From contig CAJKDR010000001.1 in assembly GCA_905198755.1 (NCBI GenBank), forward strand, positions 1 through 45,061: a stretch of 45,061 bases of DNA. Direction: 5' to 3'. The position numbers were made by a program, and so were the translations under genes. The notes beneath the pieces are model-generated. The model saw only the letters and a program-made list of their open reading frames with translations. It did no database searches and had not been told where the DNA came from. Source of the stretch: an uncultured Clostridiaceae bacterium. Lineage in GTDB: Bacteria > Bacillota > Clostridia > TANB77 > CAG-508. Positions 1 through 7,829 of this stretch are shown piece after piece (position 1 is the stretch's first letter; every line of letters starts with the position of its first letter).

Positions 1-335
1 ATATAAAGTGTTAAATCTTCAACAAAAATCTTCAACAATTTAAAATAGTTCTTTGAAAATATTGATAAATCAAGAAAAATAGCATTTGAGGATTTACCTC
101 ACCCCGACCAACATTAAAAACACTGTAAATAGCTTGTATCTAAGAATACAGGCTATTTTACTTTTTGTAATTAACCTTTTTTATTATTAATTTTTAAAAA
201 TTTTATTTTTTTATTTTTCAATATTTAGTGCTCCTATTTTTTTATTATTTTATCTCTTTTATATGACTTTTTAGTGACATTTTCTGTTTTATTTTACCAT
301 GATTTTTAATAATTAGCAATATATTCATATTATAC
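1..335. other. Gene-free left edge with 3' end of an unidentified plus-strand transcript
   Basis: No open reading frame with a ribosome binding site is visible on either strand. The plus strand ends in a terminator at 125-165, so some plus-strand transcript arrives from outside the window. A direct repeat AAATCTTCAAC-like occurs twice in the first 40 bases, and TTCTTTGAAAAT at about 50 resembles the box A-like stretch seen around clostridial rRNA genes. I cannot assign an RNA gene. From 170 to 335 the sequence is AT-rich and featureless, lying between two convergent terminators. Confidence 0.5.
125..166 (+). terminator. Rho-independent terminator, plus strand
   Basis: A 13-pair stem (127-139 with 146-158, one G-U pair) with a six-base loop is followed by TTACTTTTTG. 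It is the only clear plus-strand terminator in the window and implies a plus-strand gene to the left. Confidence 0.7.
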
Positions 336-370
336 AAAAAAAGAGTGAAATCAAATTTCACTCTTTTTTA
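336..370 (-). terminator. Terminator of the rubrerythrin gene
   Basis: The stem GAGTGAAAT (343-351) pairs with ATTTCACTC (355-363) and is flanked by A and T runs on both sides, so it can act in both directions. It starts a few bases past the rubrerythrin stop codon. Confidence 0.85.
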
Positions 371-375
371 TTTTT

Positions 376-915
376 TTAATAGTTTTCTGCTTTTATTTCG
401 AAGAATGATCTTGGATGATTACATACTGGGCATATTGAAGGAGCTCCTTTTCCTATTACTATATGTCCGCAGTTTCTACATTGCCAAATCATTTCTCCAT
501 CTTTTGAGAATACCATTCCTGTATCTATATTTCTTAATAGTTTTCTAAATCTTTCTTCATGTTGTTTTTCTATTTCTCCAACTGATTCAAATAAGAAAGC
601 TATATGGTCAAAACCTTCTTCTTTTGCTTCTTTAGCCATTCTGTCATACATATCTGTCCATTCTATATTTTCGCCTTCTCCTGCTGCTTGTAGGTTTGTT
701 GTTGTTGATGGTATATCTCCACCATTTAATATTTTAAACCAAATTTTAGCATGTTCTTTTTCATTATTTGCTGTTTCTTCAAATATCGCTGCTATTTGTT
801 CATATCCTTCTTTTCTAGCTTTTGCTGCGAAATAAGTATATTTATTTCTTGCTTGTGATTCTCCTGCAAATGCTTCCATTAAATTTTTTTCTGTTTTTGA
901 TCCTATTAAATCCAT
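376..915 (-). CDS. rbr: Rubrerythrin
   Basis: Rubrerythrin of 179 residues, a cytoplasmic peroxide reductase of anaerobes that reduces hydrogen peroxide to water using a di-iron centre. The first 135 or so residues form the ferritin-like four-helix domain, with the ligand-bearing stretches GESQAR (about 18-23), EETANNEKEHA (about 46-56) and EIEKQHEER in the last helix. The C-terminal 40 residues are a rubredoxin-like iron site with two C-x2-C pairs (WQCRNC and ICPVC). Length and domain order are those of classical rubrerythrin. The ATG is preceded by GGGAGG. It has its own promoter and terminator and is therefore probably a single-gene unit, although no terminator separates it from the aldehyde dehydrogenase gene upstream. 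Its presence indicates an anaerobe that meets oxidative stress. Confidence 0.97.
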   Translation of the reverse strand: MDLIGSKTEKNLMEAFAGESQARNKYTYFAAKARKEGYEQIAAIFEETANNEKEHAKIWFKILNGGDIPSTTTNLQAAGEGENIEWTDMYDRMAKEAKEEGFDHIAFLFESVGEIEKQHEERFRKLLRNIDTGMVFSKDGEMIWQCRNCGHIVIGKGAPSICPVCNHPRSFFEIKAENY

Positions 916-947
916 TGTTAATACCTCCCATTTTTTAACTATATTTA

Positions 948-976
948 TTTATATCAAAATTACCAATTTGTGTCAA
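948..976 (-). promoter_or_regulatory. Sigma-A promoter of rubrerythrin
   Basis: On the minus strand TTGACA (971-976) is followed after 17 bases by TATAAA (948-953). It sits about 10 bases beyond the stop codon of the aldehyde dehydrogenase gene. I see no convincing PerR box. Confidence 0.75.
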
Positions 977-988
977 CATATTTCACAA

Positions 989-2359
989 TTATTTCATAAA
1001 GATTTTTATTATTTTATCTTTTATATTACTATATGGCATATATCTAAGTGGTAAATCTATAGTAAATCTTTTTGTAATACTTCGTGTATGTGAAAATGTA
1101 TCAAAACTTGCTTTTCCATGATATCCACCTGTTCCACTATAACCAACTCCACCAAATGACATATTTGAATTTGCAATATGAATTATTGTATCATTTATAC
1201 ATCCGCCTCCAAAGGATATATTATTTAATATTTTTCTTTGAACATGCTTATTAGTTGTAAATAAGTACAATGCTAATGGCTTTTCATATGATTTTATATA
1301 CTCTATTGCTTCTTCTATATTGTCATAATCAATTATTGGTAATATAGGACCAAATATTTCTTGATTCATGACATCTGATTCTTTTTTAGGATTATCTATC
1401 AATGTAGGTTCAATTTTTAGTAATTCTTCACTGTACTTTCCACCTACAATAATATCTTGCCCATCTAATAATGTTTTTAATCTATTAAAATGCCTATTAT
1501 TTATAATTTGTGGATATTCCTCATTATTAATAATATCTTCTCCTAAAAAATTATTTATATATTTTTTTATTTGCTCTATAAATTGTGTTTTTACTTTTTT
1601 ATCTATTAAAACATAATCTGGTGCTATACATGTTTGTCCTGCATTTAGTAATTTTCCAAAAGCTATTCTTTTAGCAGCTAACTTTATATTACATGTTTCA
1701 TCAACTATACATGGGCTCTTTCCTCCGAGTTCTAATGTTACTGGAGTTAAATTCTTTGAAGCAGATTCCATTACAATTTTTCCAACTCTTGTTCCTCCTG
1801 TATAAAAAATATAATCCACATTTTTTTCTATTAATTCTTGACTTACTTCTTTATCTCCTTGTATTACTGCTACATACTCTTTTCCAAAACAATTTTCTAT
1901 TATTTTTTGAATAATGTTTGATGTATTTGGTGAAAATTCTGACGGCTTTAATATTACTGTATTTCCTGCACTTATTGCTCCAATTAGTGGTTCAATTAAT
2001 AACATGAATGGATAATTCCATGGTGCTAATATTAACACTGTTCCATATGGCTCTGGTGATTTAAAACTTATTGCTGGAAAATGCACTATTGGTGTGTTAA
2101 CAAATTTATTTTTTGACCATTTTTTTGTATGTTTCAAAACATAGTTTAACTCTGATAATGTCATGCCGATTTCTGTCATATAACTTTCACTATATGATTT
2201 ATTTAGATCTTTTTTTAGTGCTTCTTTTATATTTTCTTCTTGTTTTATGATTTCACTTTTTAATTTTTTCAAAGCTTCTATTCTATATTTCACATTTTTA
2301 GTTTTCCCAGAATTATAGAATTCTTTTTGTTTTATTAAAATTTCATCTATTTCTTTCAA
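989..2359 (-). CDS. Aldehyde dehydrogenase, NAD(P)-dependent, class 3 type
   Basis: Oxidises an aldehyde to the acid with NAD(P). Of 456 residues, the length of the class 3 / fatty-aldehyde branch rather than the roughly 490-residue class 1/2 enzymes. Visible motifs: APWNYP with the active-site Asn (about 115), LELGG with the general-base Glu (about 210), GQTC with the catalytic Cys (about 244) and EIFGP (about 335). The C-terminal end is short and basic, as in membrane-associated fatty-aldehyde dehydrogenases. The start codon is TTG (2357-2359 on the plus strand), supported by AAAGGTGAT just upstream. It is the last gene of an operon with an iron alcohol dehydrogenase 15 bases upstream, so the pair could take an alcohol to an acid or work in reverse in fermentation. 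The substrate cannot be read from sequence. Confidence 0.93.
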   Translation of the reverse strand: MKEIDEILIKQKEFYNSGKTKNVKYRIEALKKLKSEIIKQEENIKEALKKDLNKSYSESYMTEIGMTLSELNYVLKHTKKWSKNKFVNTPIVHFPAISFKSPEPYGTVLILAPWNYPFMLLIEPLIGAISAGNTVILKPSEFSPNTSNIIQKIIENCFGKEYVAVIQGDKEVSQELIEKNVDYIFYTGGTRVGKIVMESASKNLTPVTLELGGKSPCIVDETCNIKLAAKRIAFGKLLNAGQTCIAPDYVLIDKKVKTQFIEQIKKYINNFLGEDIINNEEYPQIINNRHFNRLKTLLDGQDIIVGGKYSEELLKIEPTLIDNPKKESDVMNQEIFGPILPIIDYDNIEEAIEYIKSYEKPLALYLFTTNKHVQRKILNNISFGGGCINDTIIHIANSNMSFGGVGYSGTGGYHGKASFDTFSHTRSITKRFTIDLPLRYMPYSNIKDKIIKIFMK

Positions 2360-2374
2360 TTTATCACCTTTTTT

Positions 2375-3559
2375 CTAATAAGCTTTTTCTAGTATATTTA
2401 TGATATCTATTATATCTGCTTTTTTAGAATTTACAATAATTGCTCCATCATTTATAGATGTTTGTGCAATTTTTTCAAAATCATTCTTATTTATTTTAAC
2501 ATCTTTTAATCTTTTTGGTAACCCTGTTTTTTCATTTAATTTTTTTATTAAGCTTTTTACTTTTTCTATAAGTAATACTGCTCGTTCTTCTTCAGATCTA
2601 TTTATACATTCTTCTGGTAGAGTATATAATGCAATTTTGGCATATTCTTCTTTCACTACATCAAAATTATATTCCATTACATATGGTAACAGTATTGATA
2701 TTGCATCTCCATGAGGAACTTTACTTACTGCCCCTATAGAATGTCCTATTGCATGAACTAATCCTACCATTGAGTTTGAAAATGCTATTCCTGCCATCAA
2801 TGAAGCATTTGCCATAGCTAATCTTGCTTTTTTATTTTCTCCTTTTTTTACAGCTATTTCTATGTTATCCATTATTAATTTTATTGCTGATATTGCATAT
2901 GCATCACTTAGTGGGTTTTTCTGTATACATGTATATGCTTCTATGGCATGGCATAATGCGTCTATTCCTGTTGATGCTGTAGCTTTTTTAGGTAATGTCA
3001 TTGTCATTTCTGAATCTAAAACTGCTACATCTGGCAATAGAAAGTATGAAATAAATTCCATTTTTAAATTCTTAATTTTATCTTCTATTACTGCAACTAA
3101 TGTAACTTCCGAACCTGTACCTGAAGTTGTTGGTATAACAATAAATGGTATATGTTTTCCATAATTTAATATTTCATTTCCCATCAATTCATTAATATCT
3201 TCTTTATTTTGTGAAAGTAACATTCTTACCCCTTTTGCAGTATCAATTACAGAACCTCCTCCAACAGCTACTATACTATCACATTTTTGTTCTTTATATA
3301 TCTTGGCTATCTTGTTAACCACTTTCAAGTCTGAATCTGGTGGTACTTGCGTGTATTCTGCTTTTACTTTTATTTTATTATCTGTATTAATTGCATCTTT
3401 TACTTTCTTTACTGTTCCTATTTTATTTAATATTTCATCTGATATTAATAATGGACTTTGAGAATTTAGAAATTTTAATTCTGCAGGTATATTATTTATT
3501 GCTAATTTACCTGAAAGTATTTTTGTTGCATTTTGAAATTCATAATAATCTGGTATCAT
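2375..3559 (-). CDS. Iron-containing alcohol dehydrogenase
   Basis: Group III metal-dependent alcohol dehydrogenase of 394 residues that interconverts alcohol and aldehyde with NAD(P)H. The nucleotide-binding GGGS lies at 100-103 and TTSGTGSE at 144-151. The four metal ligands expected for the family are all present: Asp200, His204, His269 and His283. The start ATG has AGGAGG upstream. It lies 10 bases after the SCP2-like gene and 15 bases before the aldehyde dehydrogenase, all on one strand, so the three are probably cotranscribed. Which alcohol is used (ethanol, butanol, propanediol or a longer one) is not visible. The SCP2-like partner is a weak hint to a hydrophobic substrate. Confidence 0.95.
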   Translation of the reverse strand: MIPDYYEFQNATKILSGKLAINNIPAELKFLNSQSPLLISDEILNKIGTVKKVKDAINTDNKIKVKAEYTQVPPDSDLKVVNKIAKIYKEQKCDSIVAVGGGSVIDTAKGVRMLLSQNKEDINELMGNEILNYGKHIPFIVIPTTSGTGSEVTLVAVIEDKIKNLKMEFISYFLLPDVAVLDSEMTMTLPKKATASTGIDALCHAIEAYTCIQKNPLSDAYAISAIKLIMDNIEIAVKKGENKKARLAMANASLMAGIAFSNSMVGLVHAIGHSIGAVSKVPHGDAISILLPYVMEYNFDVVKEEYAKIALYTLPEECINRSEEERAVLLIEKVKSLIKKLNEKTGLPKRLKDVKINKNDFEKIAQTSINDGAIIVNSKKADIIDIINILEKAY

Positions 3560-3569
3560 ATAATTCCTC

Positions 3570-4070
3570 CTAATAATTTACTATTACTCTTAAGTAAGTA
3601 ACTAATTTTGGTATTTTTATTTTTTTTATAGTCTTTACTAATTTTTTTGCTATCACTTTTGGGAACAAATAAGTTTCCACTATGTCTATACATCTTACTA
3701 AGCTCATAGATTTTGTTATATCACCTTTTAATATAAACCTGTGTTCTGCATAAGCCTTTGATATTCCTTCTCTTGCTGTTAATACTAAAAATGCCGCGTC
3801 TAGACTCTTAAATACTATTTCTATATCACACTTATTTGCTTCTTTTATTCTTATAATTTTATCTTGTTGTTTTTTTATTATTAAACTTGGTCCATCTTCA
3901 TATGTTGCTATTTTTATTATTATATTTTCATTCCATGATGCTATTTCTTTTAACACCTCTTCGTCTACTTTTTTTACAATATTTATTCCTCTATACAAAA
4001 AAAATAAAACAATTTTTGATATTGTTTCTTTTAGGTTTACTTCTAATTTTCTTTTTAATGATATATTCAT
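3570..4070 (-). CDS. Small protein resembling SCP2-like lipid-carrier domains
   Basis: 166 residues after choosing the ATG at 4070, which has AAAGGAGTG eight bases upstream. A longer frame beginning at 4172 has no such signal and runs into the cadA terminator, so I reject it. The middle part (charged strands, then a stretch reading KCDIEIVFKSLDAAF and a helix containing RFILKGD) resembles the SCP2 sterol-carrier fold, in which a hydrophobic tunnel binds lipid or acyl chains. The C-terminal end is rich in Lys and Ile and could lie on a membrane. It is first in an operon with alcohol and aldehyde dehydrogenases. The family call is by pattern only, and a plain hypothetical protein is the alternative. 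Confidence 0.55.
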   Translation of the reverse strand: MNISLKRKLEVNLKETISKIVLFFLYRGINIVKKVDEEVLKEIASWNENIIIKIATYEDGPSLIIKKQQDKIIRIKEANKCDIEIVFKSLDAAFLVLTAREGISKAYAEHRFILKGDITKSMSLVRCIDIVETYLFPKVIAKKLVKTIKKIKIPKLVTYLRVIVNY

Positions 4071-4147
4071 TTTACACTCCTTTCGTTTTTCTAATTTTAC
4101 TATTTTGTAGTTATTTTTTCTATTAGACTGACCGTTCGAGTGCATAT

Positions 4148-4184
4148 AAAAAAATATAGATGCTACATGCACCTATATTTTTTT
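4148..4184 (-). terminator. Terminator of the cadA gene
   Basis: A 12-pair stem (4148-4159 with 4173-4184) with A and T runs. The stop codon of the ATPase gene lies in its 5' arm as read on the minus strand. Confidence 0.8.
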
Positions 4185-6243
4185 ATTTTAATATTCTTAT
4201 TGTATTTAATATTGTTATTAATGTTGTTCCAACATCTGCAAATACTGCTTGCCACATTGTTGCAACACCTAGTATACTTAATGCTAATACCAATATTTTT
4301 ACTCCTATAGCAAATATTAAGTTTTGTTTTATAATTCTATTTGTTTTCTTAGAAATTTTTATTCCTTCTAATATTTTTTCCAATTCATCCGTCATTATTA
4401 CTACATCAGATGCTTCTATTGCTGAGCTTGAACCAATTCCTCCCATTGATATTCCTATGTCTGCTCTAGCTAATACCGGGCTGTCATTTATTCCATCTCC
4501 AACAAATGCAATTTTTTTACCTGTTTTATTTTCTTCTAGTTCTTTTTCTAATTTCAAATATTTTTCTTGCGGTAACATTTCATATTCTACTTTATCTATT
4601 CCTACTTTTTGTGCTATATCTAAAGCTATTTCTTTTGAATCTCCTGTGAACATTTTTGTTTTTATACCAAGCTTAGATAATCCATTTATTGCTTTTTGTG
4701 CGTCTGATTTTATTTCATCTGATAATACTATTTTCCCTACTACTTTTTCATTAATTGATATATATAAGTTTGTTCCTATTTGTTTTTTAGTATCATTATA
4801 TCCAACATAGCTTTCATTTCCGATTTTTACATGTTCATCTTCTATTTTATATTGTATTCCTTTACCTGAAACTTCTTTGTAATCTTCCACTTTTGTTGTA
4901 TCAAGTTTTTCTTGTACCTTATTTAATATTGATTTTGCTATTGGATGATTTGAGAATGATTCTCCTAATCCAAAGTAATGCAATATATCATTTTCATTAT
5001 ATTCTTTATCAAATGTTTCTATTTGAGTTACACTAAATGTTCCTTTTGTTATTGTCCCTGTTTTATCAAATATGATTTCTCCTATGTCTTTAAATCCATC
5101 TAGATAATCACTTCCTTTAATTAGTATACCTCTTTTAGATGATTTACCTATTCCACTAAAATAACTAAGTGGTACTGAAATTGCTATTGAGCATGGACAA
5201 GATATAACTAGGAATGTTAATGCTTTATATAAACTTTGTGAATATGTTACTCCATCTACTATTAATGGCATAAATATAGCAACTAATATCGCTAATAAAA
5301 ATACTATTGGTGTATATATCTTTGCTAATCTGCTTACCATTGTTTCTGTTTTTGCCTTTTTATCTGTCGCATTTTCTACTAAGTTTAATATTTGACTTAC
5401 TGTACTGTTTTCGTATGTCTTTTCTACCCTTACTTCTATTAGTCCATCTGTGTTTATTCCACCTGATAGAACTTTATCTGCTATATTTGCATCTATTAAT
5501 TTACTTTCACCAGTTAGTGCTGCATTATTTATTTTTGCTGTACCATGTATTATCTCTCCGTCTAATGGTATTTTCTCTCCAGTTTTTACTACTATTATAT
5601 CTCCTATTTCTACTTTTTCTGGTGATACTTCTTTAACATCTTCTCCATCTTTTAAATTTGCATATTCTGGTCTTATATCCATTAAATCTGAAATTGATTT
5701 ACGTGTTTTATTTACTGCTTTTGCTTCTAGTATTTTTCCTATTTCATATAATGTAATAACCATTATTCCTTCCATTGTTTTTCCTATTAATAAGGCTCCA
5801 ACAACAGATATTATTATTAGTGTATTTTCATCCAATACCTTGTTTCTAATTTGTTTAACTGCTTTTATTGCTGTTTTATATAATAAAATTATTGCTGAAA
5901 CTACTGTGCAGATAATCATAACTGGATTTCCTAATTTTGAATACATTCCAAATAAATATATTAATATTCCTACTACTAGTCTTATTATATCCTTATTATT
6001 TCTTTGGACATTATTTTGTTTTTTATTTGTTGTTATTACAGTAGTATCTGGTTCTACTGCCTTTACCATTGTTTTTATTTCTTCTTCTATACCTTCTTTT
6101 TTATCTGTTTTAAATGATAAAGTTTGTGTAGAAAAGTTAACTATTACATCTTTATAGTCTGGATTAGATGTTATTTTATCTTCTATTTTTTTTGCACAAT
6201 TTGCACAATCTAAATCTTGTAATGTATATCTATAACTCTTCAA
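4183..6243 (-). CDS. cadA: Heavy-metal P-type ATPase, Zn/Cd/Pb exporter type (CadA/ZntA-like)
   Basis: Membrane pump that exports divalent metal using ATP, about 686 residues. In order: an N-terminal heavy-metal-associated domain with the metal-binding DCANCA (about 12-17), transmembrane helices, the actuator domain with LTGES, the transport-site motif SCPCSIA, the phosphorylation site DKTGT, the SNHP motif of P1B ATPases, GDGINDSP, and a last helix with ADVGTTLITILN. CPC together with the Asp in the last helix fits the P1B-2 (Zn, Cd, Pb) group rather than copper pumps. Start: a GTG at 6252 lies only one or two bases from AAAGGA, while a TTG at 6243 is correctly spaced, so I take 6243. It overlaps the end of the ArsR-type regulator gene by 14 bases, which implies translational coupling and metal-induced expression. 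Confidence 0.92.
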   Translation of the reverse strand: MKSYRYTLQDLDCANCAKKIEDKITSNPDYKDVIVNFSTQTLSFKTDKKEGIEEEIKTMVKAVEPDTTVITTNKKQNNVQRNNKDIIRLVVGILIYLFGMYSKLGNPVMIICTVVSAIILLYKTAIKAVKQIRNKVLDENTLIIISVVGALLIGKTMEGIMVITLYEIGKILEAKAVNKTRKSISDLMDIRPEYANLKDGEDVKEVSPEKVEIGDIIVVKTGEKIPLDGEIIHGTAKINNAALTGESKLIDANIADKVLSGGINTDGLIEVRVEKTYENSTVSQILNLVENATDKKAKTETMVSRLAKIYTPIVFLLAILVAIFMPLIVDGVTYSQSLYKALTFLVISCPCSIAISVPLSYFSGIGKSSKRGILIKGSDYLDGFKDIGEIIFDKTGTITKGTFSVTQIETFDKEYNENDILHYFGLGESFSNHPIAKSILNKVQEKLDTTKVEDYKEVSGKGIQYKIEDEHVKIGNESYVGYNDTKKQIGTNLYISINEKVVGKIVLSDEIKSDAQKAINGLSKLGIKTKMFTGDSKEIALDIAQKVGIDKVEYEMLPQEKYLKLEKELEENKTGKKIAFVGDGINDSPVLARADIGISMGGIGSSSAIEASDVVIMTDELEKILEGIKISKKTNRIIKQNLIFAIGVKILVLALSILGVATMWQAVFADVGTTLITILNTIRILK

Positions 6244-6580
6244 TATGTTCACGTCCTTTCTTAACTATTTGTGATATGTGTTCATCATCTAAACTATAAT
6301 AAACCACTTTTCCTTCTTTTCTAAATTTTACTAACTTTGATTGTTTTAATATTCTAAGTTGATGAGAAATTGCTGATTGTGTTGTTCCAACAATTACAGC
6401 TATATCACATACACAAAGTTCGTTTTCCATTAATGCATATATTATTTTCATTCTTGTAGAGTCTGCAAAGACCTTAAATAACTCTGCTATATCATATATT
6501 AAACCATCTTCTGGCATCATATTTTTTACATTCTTTACTGTATCTTCATGAATCATATTTATTTCACAGATTTCTTCCAT
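6230..6580 (-). CDS. ArsR/SmtB-family metal-sensing repressor
   Basis: Winged-helix repressor of 116 residues expected to leave DNA when metal binds. It carries the alpha-3 metal motif ELCVCD and a C-terminal alpha-5 pattern D-x-H-x10-H-x2-E, the two metal sites known from CadC, SmtB and CzrA. The recognition helix is TQSAISHQLRIL. The first in-frame ATG (6592) overlaps the Shine-Dalgarno GGAGG, so the second ATG (6580) is the real start. A full sigma-A promoter and an operator-like palindrome lie directly upstream, so it likely represses itself and cadA. Only one N-terminal Cys is present, fewer than in staphylococcal CadC, so the metal preferred (Zn, Cd or Pb) stays open. Confidence 0.92.
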   Translation of the reverse strand: MEEICEINMIHEDTVKNVKNMMPEDGLIYDIAELFKVFADSTRMKIIYALMENELCVCDIAVIVGTTQSAISHQLRILKQSKLVKFRKEGKVVYYSLDDEHISQIVKKGREHIEEL

Positions 6581-6593
6581 ATTTGCCTCCATT

Positions 6594-6613
6594 ATATGAA
6601 TAATTGTTCATAT
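6594..6613. promoter_or_regulatory. Probable ArsR-type operator
   Basis: An inverted repeat with arms ATATGAA and TTCATAT and a six-base centre overlaps the expected transcription start just downstream of the -10 box. ArsR/SmtB operators are imperfect palindromes of this type (TGAA-n-TTCA), and a second GTTCAT half follows at 6614-6619. Confidence 0.7.
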
Positions 6614-6617
6614 GTTC

Positions 6618-6646
6618 ATTATATGCATTAATTAAATTTTTGTCAA
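6618..6646 (-). promoter_or_regulatory. Consensus sigma-A promoter of the arsR-cadA operon
   Basis: TTGACA (6641-6646) and TATAAT (6618-6623) on the minus strand with a 17-base spacer match the consensus at all twelve positions. A promoter this strong needs tight repression, which fits the operator beside it. Confidence 0.9.
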
Positions 6647-6662
6647 CATATTTTATAAAAAA

Positions 6663-6698
6663 ATGCCAATATATTAATTAAAATTAATATATTGGCAT
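6663..6698 (-). terminator. Terminator of the LOG-family gene
   Basis: A perfect 16-pair stem (6663-6678 with 6683-6698) and a four-base loop, followed on the minus strand by a run of seven T. Confidence 0.9.
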
Positions 6699-6706
6699 AA
6701 AAATGT

Positions 6707-7288
6707 TTATCTTATTTTTACTCTTGATAGATCTATGTCTTCTGGATCATATTTTTCTATATAATCTAACATTGATTCTACATCTTTATATACCTTATAT
6801 AAGCTTCTACAATCTTCTGTAATAAATTTTTGTTCTACACAAACTTGCATCATTTCTAGCATTTTATCAAAATATCCATTTATATTAAAAATACATATTG
6901 CTTTGTTATGTCTTCCTAATTGTTTTAATGTTAATATTTCGAAAAATTCATCAAATGTTCCTATTCCTCCTGGTGATATTATAAATGCATCTGATTTTTC
7001 TTCTAATAATCTTTTTCTTTCTCTCATTGTTTCTGTATGAATAAATTCTGTACAATGTGGGAATGAAATTTCTGCATTTGATTGTTCAAAGAATGCTGGT
7101 GATATTCCTAATATATGTCCATTTTCTGCTGCTATACCTTCTGCAACAGCTCCCATCATTCCATTACGGCCTCCACCAAATACAAGTCCTATATTTCTTT
7201 TAGCCATTTTCTTTCCTAATTTAATTCCTGCCTCTTTAAAAGAGTCATCTATTTTGCTACTTGCTGCTCCATATACACATATGTTCAT
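6707..7288 (-). CDS. LOG-family protein (nucleotide 5'-monophosphate phosphoribohydrolase type)
   Basis: 193 residues of the LOG family, often mislabelled as lysine decarboxylase. Members hydrolyse the N-glycosidic bond of nucleoside or cytokinin monophosphates, releasing base and ribose 5-phosphate. The family signature SPGGIGTFDEFFE (the PGGxGTxxE motif) is at about 106-118, and GGGRNGMMG, which binds the phosphoribosyl part, at about 38-46. The ATG has AAAGGATG upstream. The gene stands alone, with its own promoter and a strong terminator. The physiological substrate is not visible. Confidence 0.9.
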   Translation of the reverse strand: MNICVYGAASSKIDDSFKEAGIKLGKKMAKRNIGLVFGGGRNGMMGAVAEGIAAENGHILGISPAFFEQSNAEISFPHCTEFIHTETMRERKRLLEEKSDAFIISPGGIGTFDEFFEILTLKQLGRHNKAICIFNINGYFDKMLEMMQVCVEQKFITEDCRSLYKVYKDVESMLDYIEKYDPEDIDLSRVKIR

Positions 7289-7335
7289 ATTATTCTCATC
7301 CTTTCTTTTTTGCTTTTGTTAAATACAACTATTGC

Positions 7336-7364
7336 ATTATAACATTACCAATTATATTATGCAA
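7336..7364 (-). promoter_or_regulatory. Sigma-A promoter of the LOG-family gene
   Basis: TTGCAT (7359-7364), a 17-base spacer and TATAAT (7336-7341) on the minus strand, placed just beyond the stop codon of the yqeY-like gene. Confidence 0.75.
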
Positions 7365-7372
7365 GTTTTATT

Positions 7373-7813
7373 TTATGCTAGTATTTCTTTTACTACTTCA
7401 TTTATGCTTCTTCCATCTGCCGCTGCTCCTATTTGTTCTTTTGCTACTTTCATTACTTTTCCCATGTCTTTTATTGTTGTTGCTCCAACTTCTTTTACTA
7501 TTACTTCTAATTTTTCTCTTAATTCTTCTCTTGTTAATTGTTTTGGTAAATATTCAGAAAGTATTTCTATTTCTTCTTTTGCTTGTTTTACTAAGTCTTC
7601 CCTTCCACCTTTTTCAAAATCCCCTAATGAGTCATTTCTTGTTTTTACTTCTTTTGCTATTATTTCTAAGATTTTATTATCATCCACTTCTATTCCTTTA
7701 TCTTTTTCTATTTGAAGTATTGCTGCTCTTACCATTTGTATTACATTTTTTCTTACAATATTTTTTTCTTTCATTGAATTTTTTAAATCTTCTAATAATT
7801 TTTCTTTTAACAT
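7373..7813 (-). CDS. YqeY / GatB C-terminal-like protein
   Basis: 146 residues matching YqeY-type proteins, which resemble the tail domain of the GatB subunit of tRNA-dependent amidotransferase. Typical parts are the N-terminal LKxSMKEKNxxRKNVIQMVRAAI, the middle ILSEYLPKQLTREEL and the C-terminal GATTIKDMGKVMKV followed by GRSINEVVKEIL. The molecular role of stand-alone YqeY is not established, and a link with tRNA or aminoacylation is inferred from the fold. It is the last gene of a three-gene unit with the HD hydrolase 16 bases upstream. No convincing terminator follows before the next promoter. Confidence 0.92.
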   Translation of the reverse strand: MLKEKLLEDLKNSMKEKNIVRKNVIQMVRAAILQIEKDKGIEVDDNKILEIIAKEVKTRNDSLGDFEKGGREDLVKQAKEEIEILSEYLPKQLTREELREKLEVIVKEVGATTIKDMGKVMKVAKEQIGAAADGRSINEVVKEILA

Positions 7814-7829
7814 ATTATTCTTCCTCCCT

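Noticed and set aside
4071..4172. N-terminal extension of the SCP2-like protein (34 codons)
   Set aside because: The extension has no Shine-Dalgarno and enters the cadA terminator, while the ATG at 4070 has a good signal.
5450..6157. Plus-strand reading frame of 235 codons within cadA
   Set aside because: It is antisense to a complete P-type ATPase with all motifs, has no ribosome binding site, and its Ile/Ser-rich product is what the reverse strand of an AT-rich membrane gene gives.
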